NCBI RefSeq assembly: GCF_009795845.1
Contig: NZ_WTEX01000004.1
Location: forward strand, 80,884-144,883
DNA: 64,000 nucleotides
Source of the DNA: Gilliamella sp. Lep-s35
GTDB taxonomy: Bacteria; Pseudomonadota; Gammaproteobacteria; Enterobacterales; Orbaceae
Reading direction: 5' to 3'
Shown: in pieces, positions 20,481 through 29,471 of the stretch
Layout: each line of letters opens with the position of its first letter
How positions within the stretch are numbered: position 1 is the stretch's first letter
Made by a program: the position numbers and the translations under genes
Notes under the pieces: generated by a model
The model's input: only the letters and a program-made list of their open reading frames with translations
The model's database searches: none
What the model was told of the DNA's origin: nothing

Positions 20481-20521
20481 TTTTATACGCAAACACATAC
20501 TTTCCTGAAACTTTTTTACAA
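20481..20521 (+). repeat. 41-bp intergenic motif, copy 1 (upstream of rlhA)
   Basis: TTTTATACGCAAACACATAC followed by TTTCCTGAAACTTTTTTACA. A close copy in the same orientation lies at 56021-56061 upstream of map. Differences are a few substitutions and one inserted base. No coding function visible. Confidence 0.6.
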
Positions 20522-20593
20522 GTGTTATTGAATAAATAATGCTTGTAAAATAAAGAACAAACTATCAATTAGCTATATTTCAAAGAGTCAATA

Positions 20594-22531
20594 ATGTCAA
20601 ATCACATCACCAATAATAAATTAGAATTACTTAGTCCTGCCAAAAATATCGAAATAGCAAAGCAGGCAATATTACATGGTGCAGATGCTGTATATATTGG
20701 AGGACCAAACTTTGGTGCTAGGCATAATGCTGGTAATTCGGTAAGTGATATTGCTCAGTTAGTAGAATTTGCTCATCGCTATTATGCAAAAGTTTTTGTA
20801 ACTTTAAATACCATACTTCACGATAATGAACTTGAACTAGCAAGGCAATTGATATGGGAATTTTATGATGCGGGTGTGGATGCATTAATTGTGCAAGATA
20901 TGGGTATTTTGAGTATGGATATTCCTCCTATTGATTTACATGCTAGTACTCAAATGGATATAAGAACACCTGAAAAAGCCAAATTTTTATCTGATGTAGG
21001 ATTTTCGCAAATAGTATTAGCTCGTGAGCTTAATTTAACTGAGATAGCTAAAATTCATGAGAAAATTGATGCAAAAATAGAATTTTTTATACATGGTGCA
21101 CTTTGTGTGGCATTTTCAGGACAGTGTTATATCTCGCATGCACAGACAGGGCGTAGTGCAAATCGAGGCGATTGTTCACAAGCTTGTCGTCTTCCTTTTA
21201 CTTTAAAAGATGATCAAGGACGTATTGTTGCTTATGAAAAACATCTATTATCAATGAAAGATAATAATCAATCAGACAATTTGCAAAAATTAATTCAAGC
21301 AGGTGTAAGATCGTTTAAAATAGAAGGGCGTTATAAAGATGTAAGTTATGTTAAAAATATCACTGCATTTTATCGTCAAAAATTAGATAAGATTTTATCT
21401 GAATCACCAGACTTATTTCCAGCCTCAAGCGGTAAGACGGAGCATTTTTTTACGCCAGATCCAAATCGAACATTTCATCGAGGTAGTACTGATTATTTTA
21501 TTAATGGTAGAAAACCCAATATTGGTGCATTTGATTCTCCTAAATTTATTGGCTTACAAGTTGGTGAAATAACTAAAGTTACACCTCAATCTATTGAAAT
21601 CAAGTCAGAAAATACATTATCTAATGGTGATGGTTTGAATGTACTTATTAAACGAGAAATTTTTGGTTTTAGAGCTGATAAAGTTGAAAAACTTTCGGTT
21701 AACCAATATAGAATTTATCCAAATGAAATTCCTGAACCACTTTTATCTGTTAAATTACCTTATTTGGTAAATCGAAACCTTGATCATACCTGGCAACAAA
21801 ACTTATTAAAAGAATCAAGCATTCGTCGTATTGGTGTATCATTTATATTAAATAATACTGAAAACGGTATTGAATTAATAGCTAAAAGTGAAGAGGGTAT
21901 TTGCGTTAATATGGAACTAAATGGTTCTTTCGAACTTGCAGAACAACCAGATAAATCACTGAAAAATTTTAAAGATAATTTATCAAAGCTAGGTCAAAGT
22001 ATCTATTACTTAACAGATTTTAAATTAAATTTATCAAAAATTTATTTTATTCCAAGTAGTCAATTAAATCAGCTTAGAAGAGATACTATCGATAAATTAA
22101 CTATAGCAAGATTAGCAAGCTATCATCCACAAAAACGTAAACCAGAACAAAAGCCTGTTCCAATTTATCCTGAACATCAGTTGAGTTTTTTGGCCAATGT
22201 TTATAATTACAAGGCAAGAGAATTTTATACACAGCATGGTGTAGAATTAATTGAAAGTGCTTATGAAGCGCATGAGGTTAAAGAAGATGCACCATTAATG
22301 ATAACCAAACATTGCTTACGTTTTGCATTTAATTTATGCCCAAAGCAAGCTAAAGGTATTCAAGGAGTGAAAACTAAAGTAACACCAATGAAATTGATTC
22401 AAAATAATGAGGAATTATTATTAAAATTCAATTGTAAAGCTTGTGAAATGCAAGTTTGGGGGAAAATCAAAAAACATATTTTAAAAATGCCACTTCCAGG
22501 AAGTGAAGTTATTTTAATAACTAAAAGTTAA
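20594..22531 (+). CDS. rlhA: 23S rRNA C2501 hydroxylase (U32 family)
   Basis: RlhA (YdcP) hydroxylates C2501 of 23S rRNA. The 645-residue U32-family protein matches the long enteric form: LELLSPAKNIEIAKQAILHG, ADAVYIGGPNFGARHNAGNS, HASTQMDIRT, FFIHGALCVAFSGQCY and the cysteine motif GDCSQACRLPFTL, then a C-terminal half with NLDHTWQQNL, HCLRFAFNLCPKQAKG and CKACEM. Its length and C-terminus separate it from TrhP (YegQ) and from UbiU/UbiV. Conserved cysteines may hold an Fe-S cluster as in related U32 proteins. Confidence 0.92.
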   Translation: MSNHITNNKLELLSPAKNIEIAKQAILHGADAVYIGGPNFGARHNAGNSVSDIAQLVEFAHRYYAKVFVTLNTILHDNELELARQLIWEFYDAGVDALIVQDMGILSMDIPPIDLHASTQMDIRTPEKAKFLSDVGFSQIVLARELNLTEIAKIHEKIDAKIEFFIHGALCVAFSGQCYISHAQTGRSANRGDCSQACRLPFTLKDDQGRIVAYEKHLLSMKDNNQSDNLQKLIQAGVRSFKIEGRYKDVSYVKNITAFYRQKLDKILSESPDLFPASSGKTEHFFTPDPNRTFHRGSTDYFINGRKPNIGAFDSPKFIGLQVGEITKVTPQSIEIKSENTLSNGDGLNVLIKREIFGFRADKVEKLSVNQYRIYPNEIPEPLLSVKLPYLVNRNLDHTWQQNLLKESSIRRIGVSFILNNTENGIELIAKSEEGICVNMELNGSFELAEQPDKSLKNFKDNLSKLGQSIYYLTDFKLNLSKIYFIPSSQLNQLRRDTIDKLTIARLASYHPQKRKPEQKPVPIYPEHQLSFLANVYNYKAREFYTQHGVELIESAYEAHEVKEDAPLMITKHCLRFAFNLCPKQAKGIQGVKTKVTPMKLIQNNEELLLKFNCKACEMQVWGKIKKHILKMPLPGSEVILITKS

Positions 22532-22538
22532 AATATTT

Positions 22539-22582
22539 AATAACAAGTTATAAAGTTCAGATAAATATTATAACTTGTTATT
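22539..22582. terminator. AT-rich hairpin behind rlhA
   Basis: AATAACAAGTTATAA (22539-22553) and TTATAACTTGTTATT (22568-22582) form a 15-bp stem with a 14-nt loop. It starts 8 bp after the rlhA stop and may end that transcript, though no T run follows; it touches the left arm of the 238-bp element. Confidence 0.45.
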
Positions 22583-22819
22583 AAATTCATAGCACCACAT
22601 ATTATTTAACATAATATAGATTATTTTAACGTGTTGATTTTATTTGCTTTATTGTCTATGTATTATTAATTTGTAGATTAATTATAAGGTTAGTGGATTT
22701 GATGGCTTAATTTGAATTGACGGCATGATTTTATGGTTCACATCCACAGAATTCACGTACGTTTATCGTGGTTCGCATAATCTATATTATGTTAAATAAT
22801 ATGTGGTGCTATGAATTTA
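22582..22819. repeat. 238-bp element with 43-bp perfect inverted repeats
   Basis: The left arm 22582-22624 (TAAATTCATAGCACCACATA...) and the right arm 22777-22819 are exact reverse complements over 43 bp. They flank a 152-bp interior, 22625-22776, without a supportable reading frame. TA is present at both outer ends, compatible with a Tc1/mariner or IS630-type miniature element but uninformative because TA is self-complementary. It fills most of the rlhA-fnr gap and ends about 90 bp before fnr. It may be a MITE, an invertible segment or a long structured RNA. Confidence 0.8.
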
Positions 22820-22910
22820 TAGGTAAAATAAAAGTAATGAGTAATTTTTGTTTTATCTACAAAATATGGTAACCTAATATCATAATAAACTATGAATATT
22901 TTTTGTTGAT

Positions 22911-23624
22911 ATGCAAAACATTTTTAAGAAATTACGTTCAAAAAGCTATTCAGTACCATGTGAATTATGTAGTATAAGTTCTCTTTGTATTCCTAGGTTA
23001 CTTAATAATAATTTAGGTAATATATTAGATCGGAAAATGCCTTATGCCAAAGATGAAATACTAGTTACAGAAAATACACCTTTTACAAAATTTTATATTA
23101 TACATTCAGGTGCATTAAAAACTTTTGTTACAACTTCAGATAATTACCAACAAATTAATGGCCTTTATTTACCTGGTGATATTGTTGGTTTAGATTCAAT
23201 TTCAACAAAAAAATATAACAATAATATCCAAGCTCTTAGTAATAGTCTTGTCTGCGAACTTTATTATGATGAATTAATGTCTCTAATTGATACACAAAAA
23301 AATGTTAGGGATATGATATTTAATTTACTAAGCTCTGATATTTATAATTATCAAAAATTGGTATTATGCTATTCACAAAAAAAAGCAGATGAAAGACTTG
23401 CGACTTTTATTTATTCTCTCTATCGACGTTATGAACAAAAAGGTCATTCTTCATTAAATATAAAGCTTATGATGAGTCGAGCTGATATTGCTAACTATTT
23501 GGGGTTAACAATTGAAACTATTAGTAGAAGTTTAACAAAATTACAAGAGCAAAATATTTTATCAGCTAAAGGAAAACATATATTTATTAAAGACTTAAAT
23601 GCTTTGATGAGTTTAGGTAATTAA
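22911..23624 (+). CDS. fnr: FNR-type oxygen-sensing regulator
   Basis: CRP/FNR-family regulator of 237 residues. The N-terminal cysteines C17-x2-C20-x5-C26 and C115 (SLVCELYY) match the four ligands of FNR's oxygen-labile 4Fe-4S cluster. A cyclic-nucleotide-fold domain spans about 30-150. The helix-turn-helix at about 190-215 reads SRADIANYLGLTIETISRSL, nearly the FNR recognition sequence including the Glu-x-x-Ser-Arg contacts for TTGAT half sites. It would switch anaerobic genes on; fumarate reduction genes in this window are plausible targets. The 238-bp inverted-repeat element lies directly upstream. TTGAT occurs just at the start codon, possibly a half site. Confidence 0.92.
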   Translation: MQNIFKKLRSKSYSVPCELCSISSLCIPRLLNNNLGNILDRKMPYAKDEILVTENTPFTKFYIIHSGALKTFVTTSDNYQQINGLYLPGDIVGLDSISTKKYNNNIQALSNSLVCELYYDELMSLIDTQKNVRDMIFNLLSSDIYNYQKLVLCYSQKKADERLATFIYSLYRRYEQKGHSSLNIKLMMSRADIANYLGLTIETISRSLTKLQEQNILSAKGKHIFIKDLNALMSLGN

Positions 23625-23674
23625 ATTTATTTATGTTAAAATAATCGCAATAATTTATTGTAAGGTCTTAATGT

Positions 23675-24718
23675 ATGACAAGTTTAAAGAAAACATTTAT
23701 TTTAGGAACTATGGCTCTAGCAATCCCTTTTTCCTCGTTTGCGGCTCAACAACTAACTGAGCAACAAGCTAAAGATTTACAGTCGTTTAAGAGCATAACT
23801 ATTCGTGGTGCATTTTATACTGATAGTGATTATGTTTTAGCTATGTCAAAAGCTGCAGATAAGGAAGGTGCAGCTTCCTTTTTTATAACTACAACCAATA
23901 TTAGCCCCTCTAATGATACTTTACGCATTGTTTACGCTAAATTATATAAAGCTGATGCCCCAAAAGCAGAAGAGCAAGCTGAAAATTTGCGTAAATTTGA
24001 AGGTATATATGAATATCCAAAGTCTAAAGCAATCCGTTTAGAACCTTTTAATATTGTTCGTATTCGTGGATATTTTCCTAATGAATATGATATAAATCAG
24101 GCTGTTGCTAAAGAAGCCTCATCAAAAGGTGCTTATGCTTATTATATTGATTCACGTTCTGAATTTGGTAGTAATATACAAGTTGCTGCTTATTTATTTA
24201 AGAAAGATGCACCAGAACGTAAACTCCAACCAGAAGATGCTATTCCATACGATTCAGAAGCAGGGCAAAAAGCTCTTGCTCAAGGTGGTGATGCAGCAAT
24301 GCAAGTTGAAAAACCAGGTTACTATTCCCCTTCTGCTTTTAATGAAAAATTTTATGCAGATAAATTTAATAATAAAGTAAAAGTTGTTGACCAGCCAAGT
24401 AACAAATCTGAAACATCTATATCAACTAGCACCACTAAATCTGAAGCTACTCCAGTATCAGAACCTCAACGCGTTAATCGTTACACTGTCACACTTCCTG
24501 ATGGGCGAAAAATTCAAGAATTGAATGATGCAACTGCAGCAAAAATGGTTGCATTTAATACAATAAAATTTAGAGGATACTATGTCACTGATCAAGAAAT
24601 TTCTTATCAGGCTGGTAAACGAGCTATTGATGCGGGTGCTAAATATTATCATATAGCTCGAATTGCTCATGATTCAAATGGCCCAAATATAACTGTTTTT
24701 GTTGATCTTTATCGATAA
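23675..24718 (+). CDS. ydgH: YdgH-like periplasmic protein with DUF1471-type repeats
   Basis: A 347-residue exported protein. A signal peptide (MTSLKKTFILGTMALAIPFS, cleavage after SFA) is followed by three similar domains around residues 35-95, 120-180 and 290-347, each with the pattern of the YhcN/BhsA fold (ITIRGAFYTDSDYVLAMSKA, IVRIRGYFPNEYDINQAVAK, IKFRGYYVTDQEISYQAGKR). A Ser/Thr-rich linker precedes the third. This three-domain layout matches enteric YdgH. Function is poorly known; relatives respond to stress and affect biofilm. Confidence 0.85.
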   Translation: MTSLKKTFILGTMALAIPFSSFAAQQLTEQQAKDLQSFKSITIRGAFYTDSDYVLAMSKAADKEGAASFFITTTNISPSNDTLRIVYAKLYKADAPKAEEQAENLRKFEGIYEYPKSKAIRLEPFNIVRIRGYFPNEYDINQAVAKEASSKGAYAYYIDSRSEFGSNIQVAAYLFKKDAPERKLQPEDAIPYDSEAGQKALAQGGDAAMQVEKPGYYSPSAFNEKFYADKFNNKVKVVDQPSNKSETSISTSTTKSEATPVSEPQRVNRYTVTLPDGRKIQELNDATAAKMVAFNTIKFRGYYVTDQEISYQAGKRAIDAGAKYYHIARIAHDSNGPNITVFVDLYR

Positions 24719-24733
24719 TTTACATAGATAATG

Positions 24734-24757
24734 GGGCGCATATGCGCCCTCTTTTTA
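24734..24757 (+). terminator. terminator after ydgH
   Basis: Perfect palindrome GGGCGCATATGCGCCC followed by TCTTTTTAT. It lies between the converging ydgH and hrpA genes. Confidence 0.8.
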
Positions 24758-24781
24758 TCGAATAAAATATTTTTTATTTGA

Positions 24782-27700
24782 TTATTGTAATTCTGATTTT
24801 ACCGTATCGATTTGTTGCTTAATACGTTTTGCTGAAATGGGATATGGTGTACCTAATTGCTGAGCAAATAGGTTTACCCTTAATTCTTCAATCATCCAAC
24901 GTATATTTATTACTTTTTCTTGTAATTTTGAATTTTCTGATAAGTTATTAAGCCATTTTTCATATTGATTTTCGATCTCTTCAATTACATTCATCGATTG
25001 TTTATCTTTAGTGAAATTTAACATCAATTTTTCAATTCTTTTTTCAATTGCAGATAAATATCGAAAAATATCAGGCAATCTCTTGTAACCTGACTGTGCA
25101 ACAAATCCTTTATAAACAAGATGATCGAGTTGTTTTTTTATGTCTGATAACGCGAAGGCCAATGATAAATCAATGCGCCCTTTTAACTTTTTACTAATGT
25201 TATAATGTAGAGTTAAAATGGATTCGACTTGTTTTGCAATATCGACTACAATTTCATTAATCTTACCTTTGATATAATCCAATAATGCCTGATAGGAATC
25301 TTCACTTTGAATAAGTTGACCATTTTTTTCAATTAAATAATCAATACCACAAGCAATGCAGTCATCAATCAAACTTAGTACCGTCCCAAAACTATTGAAA
25401 TACAAGCCTAATTTAGATTTATTTGGTAGTTTTTCATGTAAGTATTTAATTGGTGATGGTATATTGAGCATAAATAAGCGTCTTAAGCCTAATTTAGTTA
25501 ATCTTTGTTGTTCATCTTGATTATCCACTAATTTTATGCTCACAGAATGTTGATTATCAATGATTGCTGGGTAAGCTTTTATCGTATAATTATTGTTAGC
25601 TTCTTCATAGACACTAGGCAAATGACCAAAATTCCAGTCAACTAAATTAGTTCGTTCAAGTTGAGATGCTTTTTTAGTTGTTAAAGAGGATAACACTTGC
25701 TGAACTTCATTTTTAAGTTGTTCTTTTAAGAAAGTTAGGTCTTTATTAGCCGCAATTTCTTTATTATTTTGATCAACAATACTAAAAGTTATTTTTAAAT
25801 AATCAGGAATTTGATTAAGCTGCCAATCTTCAGTTGTAATTTTCACACCGGTTATTTTGTGAAATTCAGTTTCCAAACTTTCAAGTAAAGGTATGTCTGT
25901 TGAAACGACTCTACTCAAAAATGCATCAGCATAGTTTGGCGCAGGAACAAAATTTCGGCGCAATGCTTTTGGTAATGATTTTATTAATGCTATAACTAAA
26001 TCTTTTCTAAAACCTGGTACTTGCCAATCAAATCCCCTATTTTTAATTTGGTTTAATAGATCAAGTGGTATTTTTATTGTGACACCGTCACGCTTATGTC
26101 CAATATCAAATTGATAACTCAATGCTAACTTAAAATTATCTTGATACCAAAAATCTGGAAAATCATTTAAATTAACTAGTTCAACCGATTGTTTGATCAA
26201 CATTTCTTTTTCAACATTAAGGAAGTCAGGAGCCAATTTTTGTTTTTGTTTCCACCATGTGTCAAAATGTTTTGATGAAATGACAGACTTATCAATTCGT
26301 TTATCATAAAAATCAAAAAGTTCATTATCATCAATTAAAATATCTTGTCGACGGGACTTATGTTCAAGATCTTCAACTTCATTGATCAATTTTTGATTTT
26401 GCTTATAAAATTTATGATTTGTTAGCCAATCACCTTCAACTAATGCATGCCGAATAAATAAGCTGCGACTTAAAATAGGATCGATTTTACTATAATTTAC
26501 AATTCTACTTGCAACAATTGGTAAACCAAATAAAGTTACTTTTTCGTTCGCTATTGTGGTGCCCTGCTTTTTTGACCATCTTAGTTCACTATAACTATAC
26601 TTAACCAGATGTTTTGCTATCGATTCAATCCATCCAGCATCTATCTTAGCGACAGTTCTTCCCCATAAGCGACTTGTTTCAACCAATTCACTAGCTATAC
26701 ACCATTTAGGCTGATTTTTGAAAAGAGCTGAATTAGGAAAAATTGCGAATTTAATATTACGAGCACCAATATACTCGTTTTTTTCAAGATCTTTCATACC
26801 GATATGGGATAGTAGACCACTCAATAAAGCTATATGAAGTGAACGATAATCAGCTAATTGACTATTTATAGGAAAAGCCAATTGTTTTATCGTTTGTCTT
26901 ATTTGTGTATAAACATCTTGCCATTCTCGAATACGAAGATAATTTAGAAACTCTTTTTGACATAATCGTCTAAATTGGTTTCCTGATAATATATTTTGCT
27001 GTTCTTTAATATAATTCCATAGATTAATCAAAGAAATAAAATCTGATTCCTTATCAATAAAACGACGATGTTTTTCATCTGAAGCTTGTTGTTTATCAAA
27101 AGGTCTTTCTCTTGGATCTTGAATCGATAAAGCTGCAGTAATTATCATGATTTCTTTGGTGCAACCTAATCGTCTTGCTTCAACAAGCATTCTGGCCAAT
27201 CTTGGATCAATTGGTAATTGCGCTAAAATTTTTCCTATTTCGGTTAAATGATATCGATGATGCTTGGTAAATATTGCGCCGAGCTCTTCTAATAATCGGA
27301 TACCATCACGAATATATTTTGCGTTAGGTGATTCAACAAAAGGAAAGGCTGTAATGTCACCTAAGCCTAAAGAAGTCATTTGTAATATCACTGATGCTAA
27401 ATTGGTTCGTAAAATTTCAGGTTCAGTAAACTCAGGACGTGACAAGAAATCTTGTTCATCATATAAACGTATACAAATACCATCAGAAGTTCGCCCACAT
27501 CGTCCTTTACGTTGATTAGCTGATGCTTGGGATATTGGTTCAATGGGCAACCGCTGAACTTTAGTACGGTAACTATAGCGACTAATTCTAGCTAAACCAG
27601 GATCAATAACATATTTAATTCCAGGTACAGTTAAAGAGGTTTCTGCCACATTAGTCGCTAGAACTATTCGCCTTTTAGTGTGTGACTGAAAAATTCGATT

Positions 27701-28681
27701 TTGCTCAGATGCTGATAATCTTGCATATAAAGGTAAAATATCTGTATGACGAAGATCTAATTTGTTCAATGTATCAGCAAGATCTCGAATCTCTCTTTCG
27801 CCTGTTAAAAAAATCAGTATATCGCCAGAGCTTTCTGCTGACAGCTCATCAATTGCATTAATAATAGGTTGAAAATCGCTATTTTTATCATCCGAATTAT
27901 CATCGTTATCTAATATCGGTGGACGATACCTCACTTCAACAGGATAAGTTCTTCCTGATACTTCAATAATTGGAGCTTGATTAAAATGTTTTGAAAATCG
28001 TTCAACATCAATCGTTGCTGATGTTATTATAACTTTTAAATCAGGGCGCTTCGGTAATAATTGTTTAAGATAACCAAGAATAAAATCAATATTTAAACTA
28101 CGTTCATGAGCCTCATCAATAATAATGGTGTCGTATTGTAATAACAGTTTATCTTTTTGAATTTCTGCAAGCAATATGCCATCAGTCATTAATTTGATTA
28201 GTGTTGTATCACTAACATGATCTGAAAATCTAACTTTGAAACCAACTAACTGCCCTATTTCTGTTTTTAACTCTTCAGCTATACGGTTAGCTACTGAACG
28301 TGCTGCTAATCGTCTTGGTTGCGTATGACCAATATAGCCTTTGACGCCTAAACCTAATTCTAAACAGATTTTGGGAATTTGCGTGGTTTTACCTGAGCCA
28401 GTTTCACCCGCAATTATGACGACTTGATGATGTTTAATTGCGTTATAAATTTCTTGTTTTTTTTCAACAACAGGTAAATTATTAGGAAATATAATTTGAC
28501 TTGGTAATAATCTTAACCTAGTTTGATAATGTAACACTGCTTGAGTTATATCTAAATCCATTCCAACTCTATTCTGGCTGTTTTTAGACGATCTTAAAAT
28601 TTTATTCTTATCTAAGAAAGTCATTGATTCTAAAAATTTTAATTGCTGTTGAGATAACATAAAGAGTAAAATAAATATCAT
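24782..28681 (-). CDS. hrpA: ATP-dependent RNA helicase HrpA
   Basis: DEAH-box helicase of 1299 residues that in E. coli rescues stalled ribosomes and processes certain mRNAs. Walker A GETGSGKTTQIPK at about 92, motif II IIIDEAHERSLNIDF, motif III ITSATI, ATNVAETSLTVPGIKYVIDPG (motif V) and QRKGRCGR (motif VI) are followed by the winged-helix and ratchet region and the long C-terminal DUF3418 domain ending LFAQQLGTPYPISAKRI. The first ATG (28681) has no clear ribosome site; an in-frame ATG at 28660 is an alternative. Transcribed away from hslJ. Confidence 0.96.
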   Translation of the reverse strand: MIFILLFMLSQQQLKFLESMTFLDKNKILRSSKNSQNRVGMDLDITQAVLHYQTRLRLLPSQIIFPNNLPVVEKKQEIYNAIKHHQVVIIAGETGSGKTTQIPKICLELGLGVKGYIGHTQPRRLAARSVANRIAEELKTEIGQLVGFKVRFSDHVSDTTLIKLMTDGILLAEIQKDKLLLQYDTIIIDEAHERSLNIDFILGYLKQLLPKRPDLKVIITSATIDVERFSKHFNQAPIIEVSGRTYPVEVRYRPPILDNDDNSDDKNSDFQPIINAIDELSAESSGDILIFLTGEREIRDLADTLNKLDLRHTDILPLYARLSASEQNRIFQSHTKRRIVLATNVAETSLTVPGIKYVIDPGLARISRYSYRTKVQRLPIEPISQASANQRKGRCGRTSDGICIRLYDEQDFLSRPEFTEPEILRTNLASVILQMTSLGLGDITAFPFVESPNAKYIRDGIRLLEELGAIFTKHHRYHLTEIGKILAQLPIDPRLARMLVEARRLGCTKEIMIITAALSIQDPRERPFDKQQASDEKHRRFIDKESDFISLINLWNYIKEQQNILSGNQFRRLCQKEFLNYLRIREWQDVYTQIRQTIKQLAFPINSQLADYRSLHIALLSGLLSHIGMKDLEKNEYIGARNIKFAIFPNSALFKNQPKWCIASELVETSRLWGRTVAKIDAGWIESIAKHLVKYSYSELRWSKKQGTTIANEKVTLFGLPIVASRIVNYSKIDPILSRSLFIRHALVEGDWLTNHKFYKQNQKLINEVEDLEHKSRRQDILIDDNELFDFYDKRIDKSVISSKHFDTWWKQKQKLAPDFLNVEKEMLIKQSVELVNLNDFPDFWYQDNFKLALSYQFDIGHKRDGVTIKIPLDLLNQIKNRGFDWQVPGFRKDLVIALIKSLPKALRRNFVPAPNYADAFLSRVVSTDIPLLESLETEFHKITGVKITTEDWQLNQIPDYLKITFSIVDQNNKEIAANKDLTFLKEQLKNEVQQVLSSLTTKKASQLERTNLVDWNFGHLPSVYEEANNNYTIKAYPAIIDNQHSVSIKLVDNQDEQQRLTKLGLRRLFMLNIPSPIKYLHEKLPNKSKLGLYFNSFGTVLSLIDDCIACGIDYLIEKNGQLIQSEDSYQALLDYIKGKINEIVVDIAKQVESILTLHYNISKKLKGRIDLSLAFALSDIKKQLDHLVYKGFVAQSGYKRLPDIFRYLSAIEKRIEKLMLNFTKDKQSMNVIEEIENQYEKWLNNLSENSKLQEKVINIRWMIEELRVNLFAQQLGTPYPISAKRIKQQIDTVKSELQ

Positions 28682-28735
28682 GAAATTTTCTATAAGATTA
28701 ATTATAACAAATTTTACCTATCATTAGGAGTTAAT

Positions 28736-29158
28736 ATGAAAAAGACATTAATACTTACCACAACACTATTTGCTAGTACCTTAACTTTGTCTGGCTGCGG
28801 TGAAACGAACAAAATAAAAGCGGAAGATCTTACTCACCATCGTTTTGTGCTAATAAAAGCAAATGGGCAAGATGTTCCTGCTGATAAAGAAACTGAAATA
28901 GAATTTGGCGAAAACATGAACGTTATTGGAAAAATGTGTAACAGATTTGTTGCTAAAGTGACATTGGAAAACGAAAAAATCAAAGCTCCTAGTGTTGGTA
29001 TGACTAAAATGATTTGTAATGATGCTCAGCTAGATAACTTAGATGGTATTATCACAAAACTAATAACAGAAGGGGCGACAGTAAGCTTGGATAAGGGACA
29101 GTTAACTTTAAAGAACCAGGAAAACGAACTTATTTATCAACTCAAAGATTTAATGTAA
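28736..29158 (+). CDS. hslJ: HslJ-like META-domain lipoprotein
   Basis: 140-residue lipoprotein: signal peptide with lipobox LSGC (Cys21) and a META domain with HHRFVLIKANGQDVP, IEFGENMNVIGKMCNRF and the MTKMICNDAQL segment. Two cysteines of the mature domain could form the disulfide seen in HslJ. Named after the enteric heat-inducible protein linked to novobiocin resistance; no enzymatic activity is known. Divergent from hrpA and followed by a terminator at 29166. Confidence 0.85.
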   Translation: MKKTLILTTTLFASTLTLSGCGETNKIKAEDLTHHRFVLIKANGQDVPADKETEIEFGENMNVIGKMCNRFVAKVTLENEKIKAPSVGMTKMICNDAQLDNLDGIITKLITEGATVSLDKGQLTLKNQENELIYQLKDLM

Positions 29159-29165
29159 TCCATTT

Positions 29166-29212
29166 AGAAACATCTTATAAACAAATATCAACGCTAAGAT
29201 GTTTCTCTTCTT
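29166..29212 (+). terminator. terminator after hslJ
   Basis: AGAAACATCTTA (29166-29177) pairs with TAAGATGTTTCT (29195-29206), followed by CTTCTTAATTTT. Confidence 0.7.
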
Positions 29213-29251
29213 AATTTTCATCAAAGACAATCCCAATTAATGATAAAAAAC

Positions 29252-29280
29252 TTTATTTAAAATGTAGTTAAGGCTATAAT
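29252..29280 (+). promoter_or_regulatory. candidate pykF promoter
   Basis: TATAAT at 29275-29280 with TTTATT 17 nt upstream (29252-29257). A start near 29287 would give pykF a 185-nt leader containing the structures at 29312-29440. Confidence 0.5.
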
Positions 29281-29311
29281 ATACCCAGTTTTTAAAGGAT
29301 CCAAATTTTTG

Positions 29312-29440
29312 ATGAAAGTAGTTAATTTTTCAAATATTGTATGTAAAAAAGTAACCTCCATCAGGTACTTATACCTTTTTATATGCCAATGCGTCAGCAT
29401 TGGTTTTTTTTTGCGCAAACTCAGTTTATTTAAAATCTAA
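29312..29440 (+). promoter_or_regulatory. pykF leader: short reading frame running through an intrinsic terminator
   Basis: GCCAATGC (29385-29392), loop GTCA, GCATTGG (29397-29403) and a run of nine T form a strong terminator about 60 bp before pykF and behind the candidate promoter. A 42-codon frame from ATG 29312 to TAA 29440 reads straight across it (MKVVNFSNIVCKKVTSIRYL...). The layout suggests conditional termination, either by translation or by an RNA fold; the signal is unknown. hslJ has its own terminator, so this one is not needed for hslJ. Confidence 0.5.
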
Positions 29441-29471
29441 ACATTAACCTTAACTATTAGTAGATAATATT

